From the NCBI GenBank assembly GCA_001898625.1, contig MKUP01000026.1, forward strand, positions 293,689 through 357,688: a stretch of 64,000 nucleotides of DNA, given 5' to 3'. The DNA comes from Burkholderiales bacterium 67-32 (GTDB lineage: Bacteria; Pseudomonadota; Gammaproteobacteria; Burkholderiales; Burkholderiaceae_B). Under the pieces are notes generated by a model. The model made no database searches. It saw only the letters and a program-made list of their open reading frames with translations, and was not told the origin of the DNA. The first letter of the stretch is position 1. Each line of letters starts with the position of its first letter. Made by a program: the position numbers and the translations under genes. Below are positions 43,784 through 52,108 of this stretch, piece by piece.

Positions 43784-45402
43784 TCCTGATCCTCCGGTTC
43801 GTGGTGGGAGGACTTGCCTCCCGGCAGGGACAGGGTGGGGGGATTCAACGGTATCGAAATCATGAGTGTGGTTCCTCGGAAAGGCGGCGTGCCCGCCTGG
43901 GGCGAGCCGCCTATGTCCATCCAGCCGCCCAGGCCGTGGACGCGTTCCATCATGCCGCGCAGGCCGAACGAGGTGCGCTTGCGCAGCGCGTCGGACGACA
44001 GGCCGATGCCGTTGTCGCGGACTTCCAGGCTGAGCGTGCTGTCGTCGGCGAAGAGGTCGACGTCCACGCGCGTGGCCTGCGCATGCTTGAACACGTTGGT
44101 CAGGGCTTCCTGGAAGATGCGGAAGACGGCGATGGATTGTTCCAGTTCGAGTGCCAGGTCGTCCTGGTTGGTATGGACGTTGACGGTGATGCCCGTGTGC
44201 TGCGCGAAATCGCGCGCCTGCCATTCGATCGCGGCGACGATGCCGAAATCGAGCACTGGCGGCCGCATGGCACGGGCGATGCGGGAAATGGCCTCGCCCA
44301 GCGAGGCGACCATCTGTTCGGCTTCGTCCAGCAACTGCGCCGTTTCCTTTTCGCGGGAGCGGCGGCGGGCCAGCGCGAGATCGGCGCGTATGCGCGTGAC
44401 CAGGGCGCCCAGGTCGTCGTGGATCTCGCGCGCGAGTTCGGCCCGTTCGTTCTCACGGACGCGTTCGGTGTGGCGGGAAAGTTCGCGCAGCTGGCTTTCG
44501 GAACGACTGAGCTCCGCCTGCGCGTGGGCCAGGTGGGTGACGTCGGACAGCGCGACCACGCAGCCCGAGGGCGGCGAGCCGCTGAGCGGGCTGGCCGACA
44601 CCAGCAGCTCGCGGTTCTCTCCCTTGGTTTCTATGCTGAACGGCAGGCCGCGTACTTCGGTGCCGTCCAGCGCGGGTGCGATCAGCGTCAGCAGTTTCCA
44701 GGTGTCGGGCTGGGAGGGCAGGGCGAACGAACGGGACAGCGTGTCGGCCGAGCCCAGTCCGGTCAGGTCCTCGCAGGCCGGGCTCCACATGGTGACGGTG
44801 CGCTCGCGCGAGATGGCGAACAGGGCGACCGGCGTGGCCGAGAAGACGGCGTTCAACTGGTCGTGGGCAGAGGCCAGCGCCGTCTCGGCCCGCTGCCGTT
44901 GATCGCGGGTCTGTACTTCGCGCAGGCCGCGTTCCAGCGCAGGGGGAAGCCGGCGCATGTTGTTCTTCATCACGTAGTCGTCGGCGCCGGCCCGCATTGC
45001 CTCGACCGCGGTTTCTTCGCCGATGGCGCCGGACACGATCAGGAAGGGGCCGCGGAAACCCACTTCCTTGGCCACTTTCAGCGCGCGCAGGCCGCTGAAG
45101 GTGGGCAGCGAGTGATCGCTGATGATGGCATCCCACGCGCGCTCGGCCAGGGCCTGCCGCATGGTGGTTTCCGTATCGACGCATTGGGCGGTGACGTTCA
45201 GCCCCGCGTCGACCAGCACGGCGCGCATCAGCGTGAAATCGGCAAGCGAATCCTCGATGAACAGGATGGCGAGCTGGGCCGCCTCGCGCGCGTCGGCGCC
45301 CAGGCCGGCCGAAGCCTGGCCGGGCGCCGTCGTCATGAAGCGAGGCAGGCCGGCCGATGCGGGGCTGGCGTTCTGCACGGAGACGGGGCCGCGATTGAAC
45401 AT
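43780..45402 (-). CDS. Hybrid histidine kinase (receiver-PAS-HisKA_3-HATPase)
   Basis: This soluble kinase has 540 residues. It begins with a receiver domain (about 43-160; Asp51, Asp96 in AIISDHSLPTFSG, Lys146), then a PAS domain (about 178-290). A HisKA_3 dimerisation domain has His328 (RAELAREIHDDLGALVTRIR), and a NarL-partner type ATPase follows (NALTNVFKHAQ region, DNGIGLSSDALR, FGLRGMMERV). There is no membrane span, so the signal is cytoplasmic. An N-terminal receiver implies input from another kinase. It is co-translated with the NarL-type regulator and diverges from cheR. Confidence 0.9.
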   Translation of the reverse strand: MFNRGPVSVQNASPASAGLPRFMTTAPGQASAGLGADAREAAQLAILFIEDSLADFTLMRAVLVDAGLNVTAQCVDTETTMRQALAERAWDAIISDHSLPTFSGLRALKVAKEVGFRGPFLIVSGAIGEETAVEAMRAGADDYVMKNNMRRLPPALERGLREVQTRDQRQRAETALASAHDQLNAVFSATPVALFAISRERTVTMWSPACEDLTGLGSADTLSRSFALPSQPDTWKLLTLIAPALDGTEVRGLPFSIETKGENRELLVSASPLSGSPPSGCVVALSDVTHLAHAQAELSRSESQLRELSRHTERVRENERAELAREIHDDLGALVTRIRADLALARRRSREKETAQLLDEAEQMVASLGEAISRIARAMRPPVLDFGIVAAIEWQARDFAQHTGITVNVHTNQDDLALELEQSIAVFRIFQEALTNVFKHAQATRVDVDLFADDSTLSLEVRDNGIGLSSDALRKRTSFGLRGMMERVHGLGGWMDIGGSPQAGTPPFRGTTLMISIPLNPPTLSLPGGKSSHHEPEDQE

Positions 45403-45406
45403 TGCT

Positions 45407-45433
45407 TAATGAATCAGTGACTGTTGCCGATAA
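45407..45433 (+). promoter_or_regulatory. Sigma-28-like promoter for cheRB
   Basis: TAATGAAT (5 of 8), exactly 11 bases, then GCCGATAA (8 of 8 to the FliA -10). It lies in the 74-base kinase-cheR gap. A start point near 45440 fits the cheR GTG at 45477 and rules out longer cheR starts. Confidence 0.7.
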
Positions 45434-45476
45434 TCCCGTCAATGATAGCGTGGGGGCATTTCCTTTAGGGCCAAGC

Positions 45477-46355
45477 GTGACATCCAGAACCAGCCTCCTG
45501 GCCATGACCGACGCCATGCCGGCCATGGCCGACTCCCTCGTCGGCTCCGAATTCGCCTTCAGCGGCCAGGATTTCGACCGGATACGGACCCTGTTGCGGC
45601 AGCACACCGGCATTTCGCTGTCGGACGCCAAGCGCAGCATGGTCTACAGCCGGCTGGCCCGGCGGCTGCGCGCCACCGGCCGGCCGTCTTTCAGCGCCTA
45701 CCTCGAGGGCCTGCGCGCCGGCGCGCCCGAATGGGAGTACTTCGTCAACGCGCTGACCACCAACCTCACATATTTCTACCGCGAGAACCACCATTTCCAG
45801 ATCCTGGCCGCCTACCTGAAGCGGCTGGCCGCCGAGCGTCCGGGCCAGACGCTGCAGCTTTGGTGCGCGGCCGCCTCCACGGGCGAGGAAGCCTGGACCC
45901 TGGCCATCACGGCCGCCGAGGTGTTCGGCACCCTGACGCCGCCGGTGCGTATCCTGGCGACCGACCTGGATACCCACGTGCTGGCTACCGCCCGGCAGGC
46001 CGTGTACCGGCGCGACCAGTTGGCCAAGGTGCCCGACCAGCAGGCGCGCCGCTATTTCGTCGAGGAGGCCGAGGGCCAGTACGGCGTGCGGCCCGAGCTG
46101 CGCGCGCTGGTGAATTTTCGCCAACTGAACCTGCTGGACCCCGTGTGGCCGGTGCGCGGGCCGCTCGACGCGGTATTCTGCCGCAATGTCCTGATCTACT
46201 TCGACCGGCCCACCCAGTTGCGGGTCGTCGAACGCATGGCCGGGCTGATGTCGCCCGGGGCTCTGCTGTTCGTCGGCCACTCCGAGAGTTTCTCCCAGGG
46301 GCAGCAGCGCTTCGTGCTCCAGGGGCGTACCGTCTACGCCAGGCAGCCGGGCTGA
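45477..46355 (+). CDS. cheR: Chemotaxis protein methyltransferase CheR
   Basis: CheR methylates receptor glutamates using S-adenosylmethionine. From the GTG at 45477 the protein has 292 residues. The N-terminal helical domain (FDRIRTLLRQHTGISLSDAKRSMVYSRLARRLRA) precedes the methyltransferase fold (LQLWCAAASTGEEAWTLAITAAEVFG, NFRQLNLLDP, DAVFCRNVLIYFDRPTQLRVVERM, LLFVGHSESF). The GTG has AGGG six bases upstream; an ATG at 45504 is the alternative. cheB follows by 8 bases. No receptor gene is nearby. Confidence 0.95.
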   Translation: MTSRTSLLAMTDAMPAMADSLVGSEFAFSGQDFDRIRTLLRQHTGISLSDAKRSMVYSRLARRLRATGRPSFSAYLEGLRAGAPEWEYFVNALTTNLTYFYRENHHFQILAAYLKRLAAERPGQTLQLWCAAASTGEEAWTLAITAAEVFGTLTPPVRILATDLDTHVLATARQAVYRRDQLAKVPDQQARRYFVEEAEGQYGVRPELRALVNFRQLNLLDPVWPVRGPLDAVFCRNVLIYFDRPTQLRVVERMAGLMSPGALLFVGHSESFSQGQQRFVLQGRTVYARQPG

Positions 46356-46363
46356 GCGCATCC

Positions 46364-47020
46364 ATGACCGACGAGCAATTCCGGCCCGCCGACGGCCGTT
46401 CCGCTACGCCATCCCGATACGACCGCAGGCTGCTGGTCGCCATCGGCGCTTCGACCGGCGGCACCGAGGCGCTGCGCGAACTGCTGGAGGCACTTCCTGC
46501 CGACCTGCCGCCCATCGTCATCACCCAGCACATGCCGCCCGGCTTCACGCGCAGCTTCGCCGAGCGCCTGGACAAGCATACGCCGCTGCATGTGAAGGAA
46601 GCGGAACACAACGAACGGTTGTATCCGGGGCACGTCTACGTGGCCCCGGGGAACGCCCACCTGTCGGTGCGGCCGCTGCCGCTCCTGGGCTACCACGCGC
46701 AATTGTCCGAAGGCGAACCGGTCAACCGCCACCGTCCTTCGGTCGAGGTCCTGTTCCTGTCGGCCGCCCGCGCGGCCGGGGCGGGCACCGTGGCCATCAT
46801 GCTGACCGGCATGGGCAAGGACGGCGCGCGGGCCATGCTGACGCTGCGCGAGGCGGGCGCCTACAACCTCGCCCAGGACGAAGCCTCCAGCGTGGTCTTC
46901 GGCATGCCCCGCGAAGCCATCGCGCTGGGCGCCGTCCACGAGATCGTCCCGTTGCCCCAGATGGCCCAACGCCTGGTCCTCGCCGTAGAAGCCAAAAACA
47001 AGGCCATCAACGGCTCCTGA
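46364..47020 (+). CDS. cheB: CheB-type methylesterase without receiver domain
   Basis: CheB removes methyl groups from receptors. This 218-residue protein contains only the catalytic domain. It has Ser30 (VAIGASTGGTEAL), His56 (ITQHMPPGFTRSFAERLD) and Asp153 (MLTGMGKDGARAM), and it continues to the usual C-terminus. The receiver domain and linker found in classic CheB (about 350 aa) are absent, and cheR ends only 8 bases upstream, so nothing has been lost by a local frameshift. It should not be switched on by CheA phosphorylation. The symbol is given for the catalytic family. Confidence 0.9.
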   Translation: MTDEQFRPADGRSATPSRYDRRLLVAIGASTGGTEALRELLEALPADLPPIVITQHMPPGFTRSFAERLDKHTPLHVKEAEHNERLYPGHVYVAPGNAHLSVRPLPLLGYHAQLSEGEPVNRHRPSVEVLFLSAARAAGAGTVAIMLTGMGKDGARAMLTLREAGAYNLAQDEASSVVFGMPREAIALGAVHEIVPLPQMAQRLVLAVEAKNKAINGS

Positions 47021-47037
47021 AGACGCTTACTAAAACA

Positions 47038-47061
47038 GAACGGCCCCATACGAGGCCGTTC
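47038..47061. terminator. Hairpin between convergent cheB and dapB
   Basis: GAACGGCC (47038-47045) and GGCCGTTC (47054-47061) form an 8-bp stem with an 8-base loop, 17 bases after the cheB stop. There is no T run, so rho-independent action is uncertain. Confidence 0.5.
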
Positions 47062-47078
47062 CAGCAGTTACCTGGGCG

Positions 47079-47176
47079 CCGCGGATCCGGCTTTGCCGGT
47101 CCGCCAGCGCCGCCCCCTTGAGGGGGCGCCCGAAGGGCGTAGGGGGTGGGCTTCCCTTCAGCGCGTAGGGGGGGGG
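47079..47176 (+). repeat. Dispersed multi-hairpin repeat, copy R3 (dapB 3' end)
   Basis: This variant has GCGGATCCGGC/GCCGGTCCGC, CCCCCTTGAGGGGG and GCCCGAAGGGC hairpins. A first tail GTAGGGGG is followed by a spacer GTGGGCTTCCCTTCA and a second tail GCGCGTAGGGGGGG, as if two tails were joined. The last part (47158-47176) is read as the final codons and stop of dapB on the minus strand. Confidence 0.85.
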
Positions 47177-47967
47177 CTCAACCCCAGGACATCCTGCATG
47201 TCATACAGCCCCGCCGGCTTGTCCGCCAGATAGCGGGCGGCGCGCAGGCTGCCTTCGGCGTAGTTGACGCGGCTGTTCGACCGATGGGTGACCTCGATGC
47301 GCTCGCCCGGGCCGCAGAAGAAGACCGTGTGGTCGCCCACCACGTCGCCGCCGCGGGCGGAGGAAAAGCCGATGGTGCCGTGCTTGCGGGCGCCGGTGTC
47401 GCCGTGGCGGGCCCATTCGGCCACCTCGGACAGCGGCTTGCCCCAGGCCTGCGCCACGGTCTCGCCCATTTTCAGCGCGGTGCCCGAGGGCGCATCCACC
47501 TTGTGCTTATGGTGGACCTCGAACACTTCCACGTCGTAGTCCTCCTTCAGGATGCGGGCGGCGATGTCCAGCAGCTTGAGGGTGACGTTCACGCCCACGC
47601 TCATGTTGGGCGCGAAGACCACGCCCACCTTGTCGGCGGCCGCGGCGATCGCGGCCTTGCCGGCGTCGTCGAAGCCGGTGGTGCCAATCACCAGCTTGAC
47701 GCCGTGGCGCCGGCAGGCTTCCAGGTGGGCCAGCGTGGCTTCGGGGCGGGTGAAGTCGATCAGGCAGTCGGCCTGCGCAAGGGCGTCGAGATCGTCGGTG
47801 ATCATGACCTTGCTTTGCTTGCCCAGGAACTCGGCGGCATCGTGGCCGATGGCGGGGCTGCCGGCGCGGTCCAGCGCGACGGCGAGTTCCAGGTCGGGGG
47901 CGGCGAGCACGGCTTCGATCAGCATGTGGCCCATGCGGCCGGTAGCCCCGGCAATGGCGATACGCAT
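47158..47967 (-). CDS. dapB: 4-hydroxy-tetrahydrodipicolinate reductase DapB
   Basis: DapB reduces the DapA product in lysine and meso-diaminopimelate synthesis. The 269-residue protein has the N-terminal nucleotide site ([11 protein letters not shown]), the catalytic [15 protein letters not shown] region and the C-terminal [11 protein letters not shown]. Family members end about there; this protein continues with SPPPTR, encoded by the tail of repeat R3, which also supplies the stop. The ATG at 47967 has AAGGA nine bases upstream; the ATG at 47976 overlaps the bamE stop. Confidence 0.96.
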   Translation of the reverse strand: MRIAIAGATGRMGHMLIEAVLAAPDLELAVALDRAGSPAIGHDAAEFLGKQSKVMITDDLDALAQADCLIDFTRPEATLAHLEACRRHGVKLVIGTTGFDDAGKAAIAAAADKVGVVFAPNMSVGVNVTLKLLDIAARILKEDYDVEVFEVHHKHKVDAPSGTALKMGETVAQAWGKPLSEVAEWARHGDTGARKHGTIGFSSARGGDVVGDHTVFFCGPGERIEVTHRSNSRVNYAEGSLRAARYLADKPAGLYDMQDVLGLSPPPTR

Positions 47968-47972
47968 CGAGG

Positions 47973-48584
47973 TCATTCCTTGGTATTCGTGGCGGGTTGA
48001 GCGGGGGCCGCGTCGCCGGCGGGCGCCGTGGCGGGAGGAGCGACCGGCGCGACGGGCGTGGCGACGGCGGGCGCCGAGCCGGGGTCCAGGCTGGGGGAGG
48101 CGGCATTGCCTTCGACCGTCAGCGGAGCCGCGTTCGGGGCTTGCTGGGCCGGCTGCGTGGCGGCGCCCAGGGCCTTGCGCGTATCCTTCTGCTGGAACGG
48201 CTGGCGGGCGGGCTGTTCATCGCCGGTCCAGCGCTCGAGCCGGTCGTTGGCGAAATAGACGGTGAAGCGCCGTTCCTCGGTCTGCCCGTGGCCGGGCGTG
48301 AACAGGTACGGATAGTCCCAGCGGTCCGAATGGAAAATGCTGGTCAGGGTGGGGCTGCCCAGGGCGAAACGCACCTGTTCGCGGGTCATGCCGGGGCGCA
48401 GCAGTTCCACTTGTTCCTGGGTCAGCCAGTTGCCTTGCTGGACGTCGGCCCGGTAGGGCTTGACGAAGTTCGGGACATAGTTGTTGACCGAGCTGCATGC
48501 CGCCAGGCCCAGCAGCGCGGCCGGGGCCAGCCGCCGCAGGGTGCCGGCTTGGCCGTGGATGAAGGAAATCAGAGCGTTTGGCAC
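47973..48584 (-). CDS. bamE: Outer-membrane assembly lipoprotein BamE (SmpA)
   Basis: BamE is a lipoprotein of the BAM complex that inserts outer-membrane proteins. The precursor (about 203 aa) has a hydrophobic stretch with lipobox LAAC ([14 protein letters not shown]). The SmpA/OmlA domain follows ([66 protein letters not shown]). A long Ala/Pro-rich tail of about 75 residues is extra to the core. The GTG start at 48584 is tentative. It diverges from fur, the usual arrangement in this group. Confidence 0.92.
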   Translation of the reverse strand: MPNALISFIHGQAGTLRRLAPAALLGLAACSSVNNYVPNFVKPYRADVQQGNWLTQEQVELLRPGMTREQVRFALGSPTLTSIFHSDRWDYPYLFTPGHGQTEERRFTVYFANDRLERWTGDEQPARQPFQQKDTRKALGAATQPAQQAPNAAPLTVEGNAASPSLDPGSAPAVATPVAPVAPPATAPAGDAAPAQPATNTKE

Positions 48585-48859
48585 AGATCCGCACTCGTCT
48601 TGATTGGGGAAACCGTTATCATAAAGCCCTCGGGGAATGCCTGGGCTTTTCCGGAGCTTTCCCGGCACTGCCGGGCGGCTGCCGCGGGACGGGCAACGGG
48701 TGCACCGGGCCGTGTCGTTTCGCCGCTTGCCATGCCGGGGCCGCGCCTTGCGGGCGCAGCGTACCCGATGGCTGACTGGGCCTCAAGATCCAGCACCCAC
48801 GCCGGATCCTGCCGTTTCGCAGGGTTCGACACACGAAACCGCTTTCAGAAAGGACCATC
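48585..48859. promoter_or_regulatory. Divergent bamE / fur control region
   Basis: This 275-base gap must hold promoters for both genes. TATCATAA at 48617-48624 is the only AT-rich spot and could be a -10 in either direction, but no matching -35 is clear. I did not find a convincing Fur box. Nothing else is recognisable. Confidence 0.45.
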
Positions 48860-49279
48860 ATGACAGATCAAAGCGAACTCAAAAGTATAGGCCTGAAAGC
48901 GACCTTCCCCCGGCTCAAGATCCTGGATGTCTTTCGCAAAGCCGAAGTGCGCCACATGAGCGCCGAGGACGTCTACCGGGCCCTGATCGGCGAAAGCGTC
49001 GAGATCGGGCTGGCCACGGTCTATCGGGTGCTGACGCAGTTCGAGCAGGCCGGGCTGCTGGTCCGCAGCCAGTTCGACAGCGGCAAGGCCGTGTTCGAGC
49101 TGAACGAGGGCGACCACCACGACCACCTGGTCTGCACCAATTGCGGCAAGGTCGAGGAGTTCTTCGACGCGGAAATCGAGAAGCGCCAGCAGAAGATCGC
49201 CAAGGACCACAATTTCGTGTTGACCGGGCACGCGCTGTCGCTCTATGGCATCTGCCAGAACTGCGCCAAGAGCCGCTAA
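48860..49279 (+). CDS. fur: Ferric uptake regulator Fur
   Basis: Fur represses iron-uptake genes when loaded with Fe(II). The 139 residues include the DNA-binding winged helix (residues about 10-80: [15 protein letters not shown]..., [22 protein letters not shown]), the metal site HHDH at 86-89 and two cysteine pairs, C92-C95 and C132-C135. AAAGGA stands before the ATG. It is convergent with recN. Confidence 0.98.
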   Translation: MTDQSELKSIGLKATFPRLKILDVFRKAEVRHMSAEDVYRALIGESVEIGLATVYRVLTQFEQAGLLVRSQFDSGKAVFELNEGDHHDHLVCTNCGKVEEFFDAEIEKRQQKIAKDHNFVLTGHALSLYGICQNCAKSR

Positions 49280-49310
49280 GCGGCCGCAAGGGGCGGGCCG
49301 GCGGCCCGCC

Positions 49311-50954
49311 TCAGTTGTTGCCTATCATTTCCCGCGCATGCTTGCGCGTCGTGGCGGTGATTGCTATGCCACCCAGCATCCGGGCGATTTCGTCCACCCG
49401 TCCCCCCCTGTCCAACTGATTGACTGTGGAGATCGCCGCGCCTTTCTCCTGGCGCTTGTCGACCCGCAGGTGCGTGTTGCCGCAGGCGGCCACCTGGGGC
49501 AGGTGGGTGACGCACAATACTTGATGCAAACTCCCTAGTTCGCGCAGCAACCGGCCGACGACCTCGGCCACCGCGCCGCCTATGCCCGTGTCGACCTCGT
49601 CGAAGATCAGGGTCGGGACCCGCGCGGCGCGGCTGGCGATGACCGACAGGGCCAGCGAGATCCGCGCCAGCTCGCCCCCCGAGGCCACCTTGGCCAGCGG
49701 GCGGGGCGTGGTGCCGGCGTGGCCGGCGACGCGGAATTCGATGGCCTCGGCTCCGTGGACGCCGGGATCGGCCGCCTCGAGCGCGACCTCGAAGCGCCCG
49801 CCGCCCATGGCCAGCGTCTGCATGGCCTGGGTCACCGCCTTGGACAGCGAACCCGCCGCCTTCTTGCGGGCCCGCCCGAGCTTGCCGGCCGCGGCGTCGT
49901 AGGCCGCCTTGGCGGCCTCGACCTTGGTGCGCAGGGCCTGGACGTCCTCGGCTTCCTTCAGGGTTTCCAGTTGCGCCAGCAGCGTGGCGTGGCGTTCGAC
50001 CAGTTCCTCGGGTTGCAGGCGGAACTTGCGGGCGGTGTCGAACACCGCCTGCAGGCGTCCCTCGACCTCGCCCAGGCGCTGCGGATCCAGTTCCAGGCGC
50101 CCCAGGTAGCTGTTCAGGTCGGAGACGGCTTCCTGGAGCGCGATGCGGGCCGATTCCAGCGCCTCGGACACCGGCGCCAGCGCCGCGTCGTGCGCGGCCA
50201 ACTGGCCGATGCGCTGAGAGGCGGCGGCCAGGCGGGCATGGGCGGCGTCATCGTCCTCTTCCAGGGCCGCGATGGTCTGGCTGGCACCGTCGATGAGCGA
50301 TTGGGCATGGGCCAGCCTGCCGTGCTCGGCCTGGAGGTGGTCCCATTCGCCGTCCTGCAGCGCCAGCCGGTCGAGTTCGTCGGCCTGCCATTGCAGGCGC
50401 TCGCGTTCCTGCTGCAGCGAAGCCGCGTCGCGCTCCACCGCTTCGAGCTTGCGCGCAAGTTCGCGCCAGGCCTTCCAGGCCTGGGCCGTGTCGCGCCGCA
50501 GCCCGCCATGGTCGCCGTGGTCGTCCAGCATGTCGCGCTGGGAATCGGTCTTGAGCAGGCTCTGGTGCGCGTGCTGCCCATGGATGTCGACCAGGTGTTC
50601 GCCCAGTTCGCGCAACTGGGTCAGCGTGGCGGGCACGCCGTTGATGTAGCCGCGGCTGCGCCCCTGGGTGTCGATGACCCGCCGCAGCACCAGGCTGTCG
50701 GTATCCAGTTCGCGCTCGGCCAGCCAGTCCAGCAGTGCCGGCGGTACGTCGAACACCGCGCTGACCTCGGCCCGGCTGGCGCCTTCCCGCAGCACGGAGG
50801 CATCGGCGCGTTCGCCCAGGGCCAGGGCCAGGGCGTCGATCAGGATCGACTTGCCGGCGCCCGTTTCACCGGAGAAGACGGTGAAGCCTGGGCCGAATTC
50901 GACCTCGGTCTGGTCGACGATCACGAAATCGTTGATGTGCAGGGCGCGCAGCAT
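49311..50954 (-). CDS. recN: DNA repair protein RecN
   Basis: RecN is an SMC-like ATPase used in recombinational repair of double-strand breaks. The 547 residues have the Walker A site GETGAGKS near residue 30, long coiled coils (about 155-350) and the C-terminal ABC half with LIFDEVDTGIGG and LHQVLCVTHLPQVAA. It lies upstream of fur (convergent) and 33 bases downstream of nadK on the same strand. Confidence 0.98.
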   Translation of the reverse strand: MLRALHINDFVIVDQTEVEFGPGFTVFSGETGAGKSILIDALALALGERADASVLREGASRAEVSAVFDVPPALLDWLAERELDTDSLVLRRVIDTQGRSRGYINGVPATLTQLRELGEHLVDIHGQHAHQSLLKTDSQRDMLDDHGDHGGLRRDTAQAWKAWRELARKLEAVERDAASLQQERERLQWQADELDRLALQDGEWDHLQAEHGRLAHAQSLIDGASQTIAALEEDDDAAHARLAAASQRIGQLAAHDAALAPVSEALESARIALQEAVSDLNSYLGRLELDPQRLGEVEGRLQAVFDTARKFRLQPEELVERHATLLAQLETLKEAEDVQALRTKVEAAKAAYDAAAGKLGRARKKAAGSLSKAVTQAMQTLAMGGGRFEVALEAADPGVHGAEAIEFRVAGHAGTTPRPLAKVASGGELARISLALSVIASRAARVPTLIFDEVDTGIGGAVAEVVGRLLRELGSLHQVLCVTHLPQVAACGNTHLRVDKRQEKGAAISTVNQLDRGGRVDEIARMLGGIAITATTRKHAREMIGNN

Positions 50955-50987
50955 ACGAATGGAGCCGGTGAAAGGGGCGGGGAAGGG

Positions 50988-51884
50988 CTAGTCGATCGCG
51001 GTGCCGGAAATCTGGTTCCAGTGCAGCTTGCGCCGCAGGGTGGAAAAATAACTGTATCCGGCCGGGTGAAGAAAGCGGATGGTATGTTCGGCGCGTTTCA
51101 CCAGGACGCGGTCGCCTTCCTGCAGCGACGACCAGCTCTGCATGTCGAAGTGCACGCTGGCGCTTTCGTCGCGGCCGCCGGGAGAGCGGGTGAGGGTGAT
51201 GTCTATCGTGCAGTCGTCCGGGATCGCGATCGGCCGGTTGGACAGCGCCTGCGGCGCCACCGGCACCAGCACCAGCCCGCGCAGCGACGGATGCAGGATG
51301 GGGCCGTTGGCCGACAGCGCATAGGCCGTCGATCCCGTGGGCGTGGCGATGATCAGGCCGTCGGCGCGCTGCTTGGACATGTACAGCCCGTCCACCTGCA
51401 CGGTGACTTCCAGCATGCCGCCCAGGCCGGCGCGGCTCAGTACCACGTCGTTCAGCGCCAGCGCCGACACCAGCGTGGTCTCGCCGCGGATGACGCTGCA
51501 GGCCAGCAGGGTGCGGGTTTCCGACTCGAACTGGCCGTCGAGGATGCCGGCGATGGCGGTGCCGGCGTCCTCGATGGGGACGTCGGTGATGAACCCCAGC
51601 CGGCCGTGGTTGATGCCCACCACGGGCACGTCCCAGGGCGCCAACTGCCGCGCCACCCCCAGCATCGTGCCGTCGCCCCCCATGACGATGGCCAGCGACG
51701 CGCGCTGCCCGATCTCGTCGACGGTGGCCGCGGGGTAGTCCAGGACGCCGATATTGGTGGCGGTGTCCTTCTCGAACACGACCTCGCGCCCGGCATCGCG
51801 CAGCATCTGCGCGACCGCGCGCAACGGCGCGGCGATGCCGGTATCGTGGTATTTGCCGACGAGGGCGACGATGGGAAAATGCAT
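50988..51884 (-). CDS. nadK: NAD kinase NadK
   Basis: NadK phosphorylates NAD to NADP. The 298-residue protein begins MHFPIVALVGKYHDTGIAAPL. It carries the catalytic GGDGTMLGVAR motif near residue 70 and the NE/D-type and glycine-rich motifs of the family (GINHGRLGFITDV, ATPTGSTAYALSANGP). The frame is open upstream to 51968, but the ATG at 51884 gives the normal N-terminus. It probably shares a transcript with recN. Confidence 0.97.
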   Translation of the reverse strand: MHFPIVALVGKYHDTGIAAPLRAVAQMLRDAGREVVFEKDTATNIGVLDYPAATVDEIGQRASLAIVMGGDGTMLGVARQLAPWDVPVVGINHGRLGFITDVPIEDAGTAIAGILDGQFESETRTLLACSVIRGETTLVSALALNDVVLSRAGLGGMLEVTVQVDGLYMSKQRADGLIIATPTGSTAYALSANGPILHPSLRGLVLVPVAPQALSNRPIAIPDDCTIDITLTRSPGGRDESASVHFDMQSWSSLQEGDRVLVKRAEHTIRFLHPAGYSYFSTLRRKLHWNQISGTAID

Positions 51885-52108
51885 GCAGGCATTATATGAG
51901 GGGAGACCTCCCAACGGGGCCCCATGTGGTCCTTTTTGCCATTCCCAACACTCAATCCGTTCACCCACCTTGAACGCCGTTCCTCTAAAGAACTCCAGCC
52001 CCTAGCAGCCCGGTAGTTGCCAGGGCACAGCGGATCCGGCTCCGCCGGTCCGCCAGTGCCGCCCCCCTGGGGGGGCGCGCGTAGCGCGTAGGGGGGGTAC
52101 AATTGGCT
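51885..52108. promoter_or_regulatory. Divergent nadK / hrcA region
   Basis: These 224 bases hold a short hairpin (GGGGAGACCTCCC near 51900), an unremarkable stretch and repeat R4. TACAAT at 52098-52103 would be a good -10 but lies only six bases from the hrcA ATG and lacks a -35. No CIRCE operator is present. Confidence 0.45.
52030..52097 (+). repeat. Dispersed multi-hairpin repeat, copy R4 (before hrcA)
   Basis: A compact copy: GCGGATCCGGC/GCCGGTCCGC, CCCCCCTGGGGGGG and GCGCGTAGCGCG hairpins, then TAGGGGGGG. It lacks the CCCAGACCCAGG head. The tail ends 11 bases before the hrcA ATG, or 5 bases before an in-frame TTG at 52103, and is the only Shine-Dalgarno-like sequence there. Confidence 0.88.

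Noticed and set aside
51961..52000. Possible sigma-32 promoter upstream of hrcA (CTTGAAC near 51970)
   Set aside because: No matching CCCCAT-type -10 occurs at 11-15 bases.
52098..52103. TACAAT as a firm hrcA -10 box
   Set aside because: No -35 at 16-18 bases, where the repeat hairpins lie. Kept only as a question in the findings.
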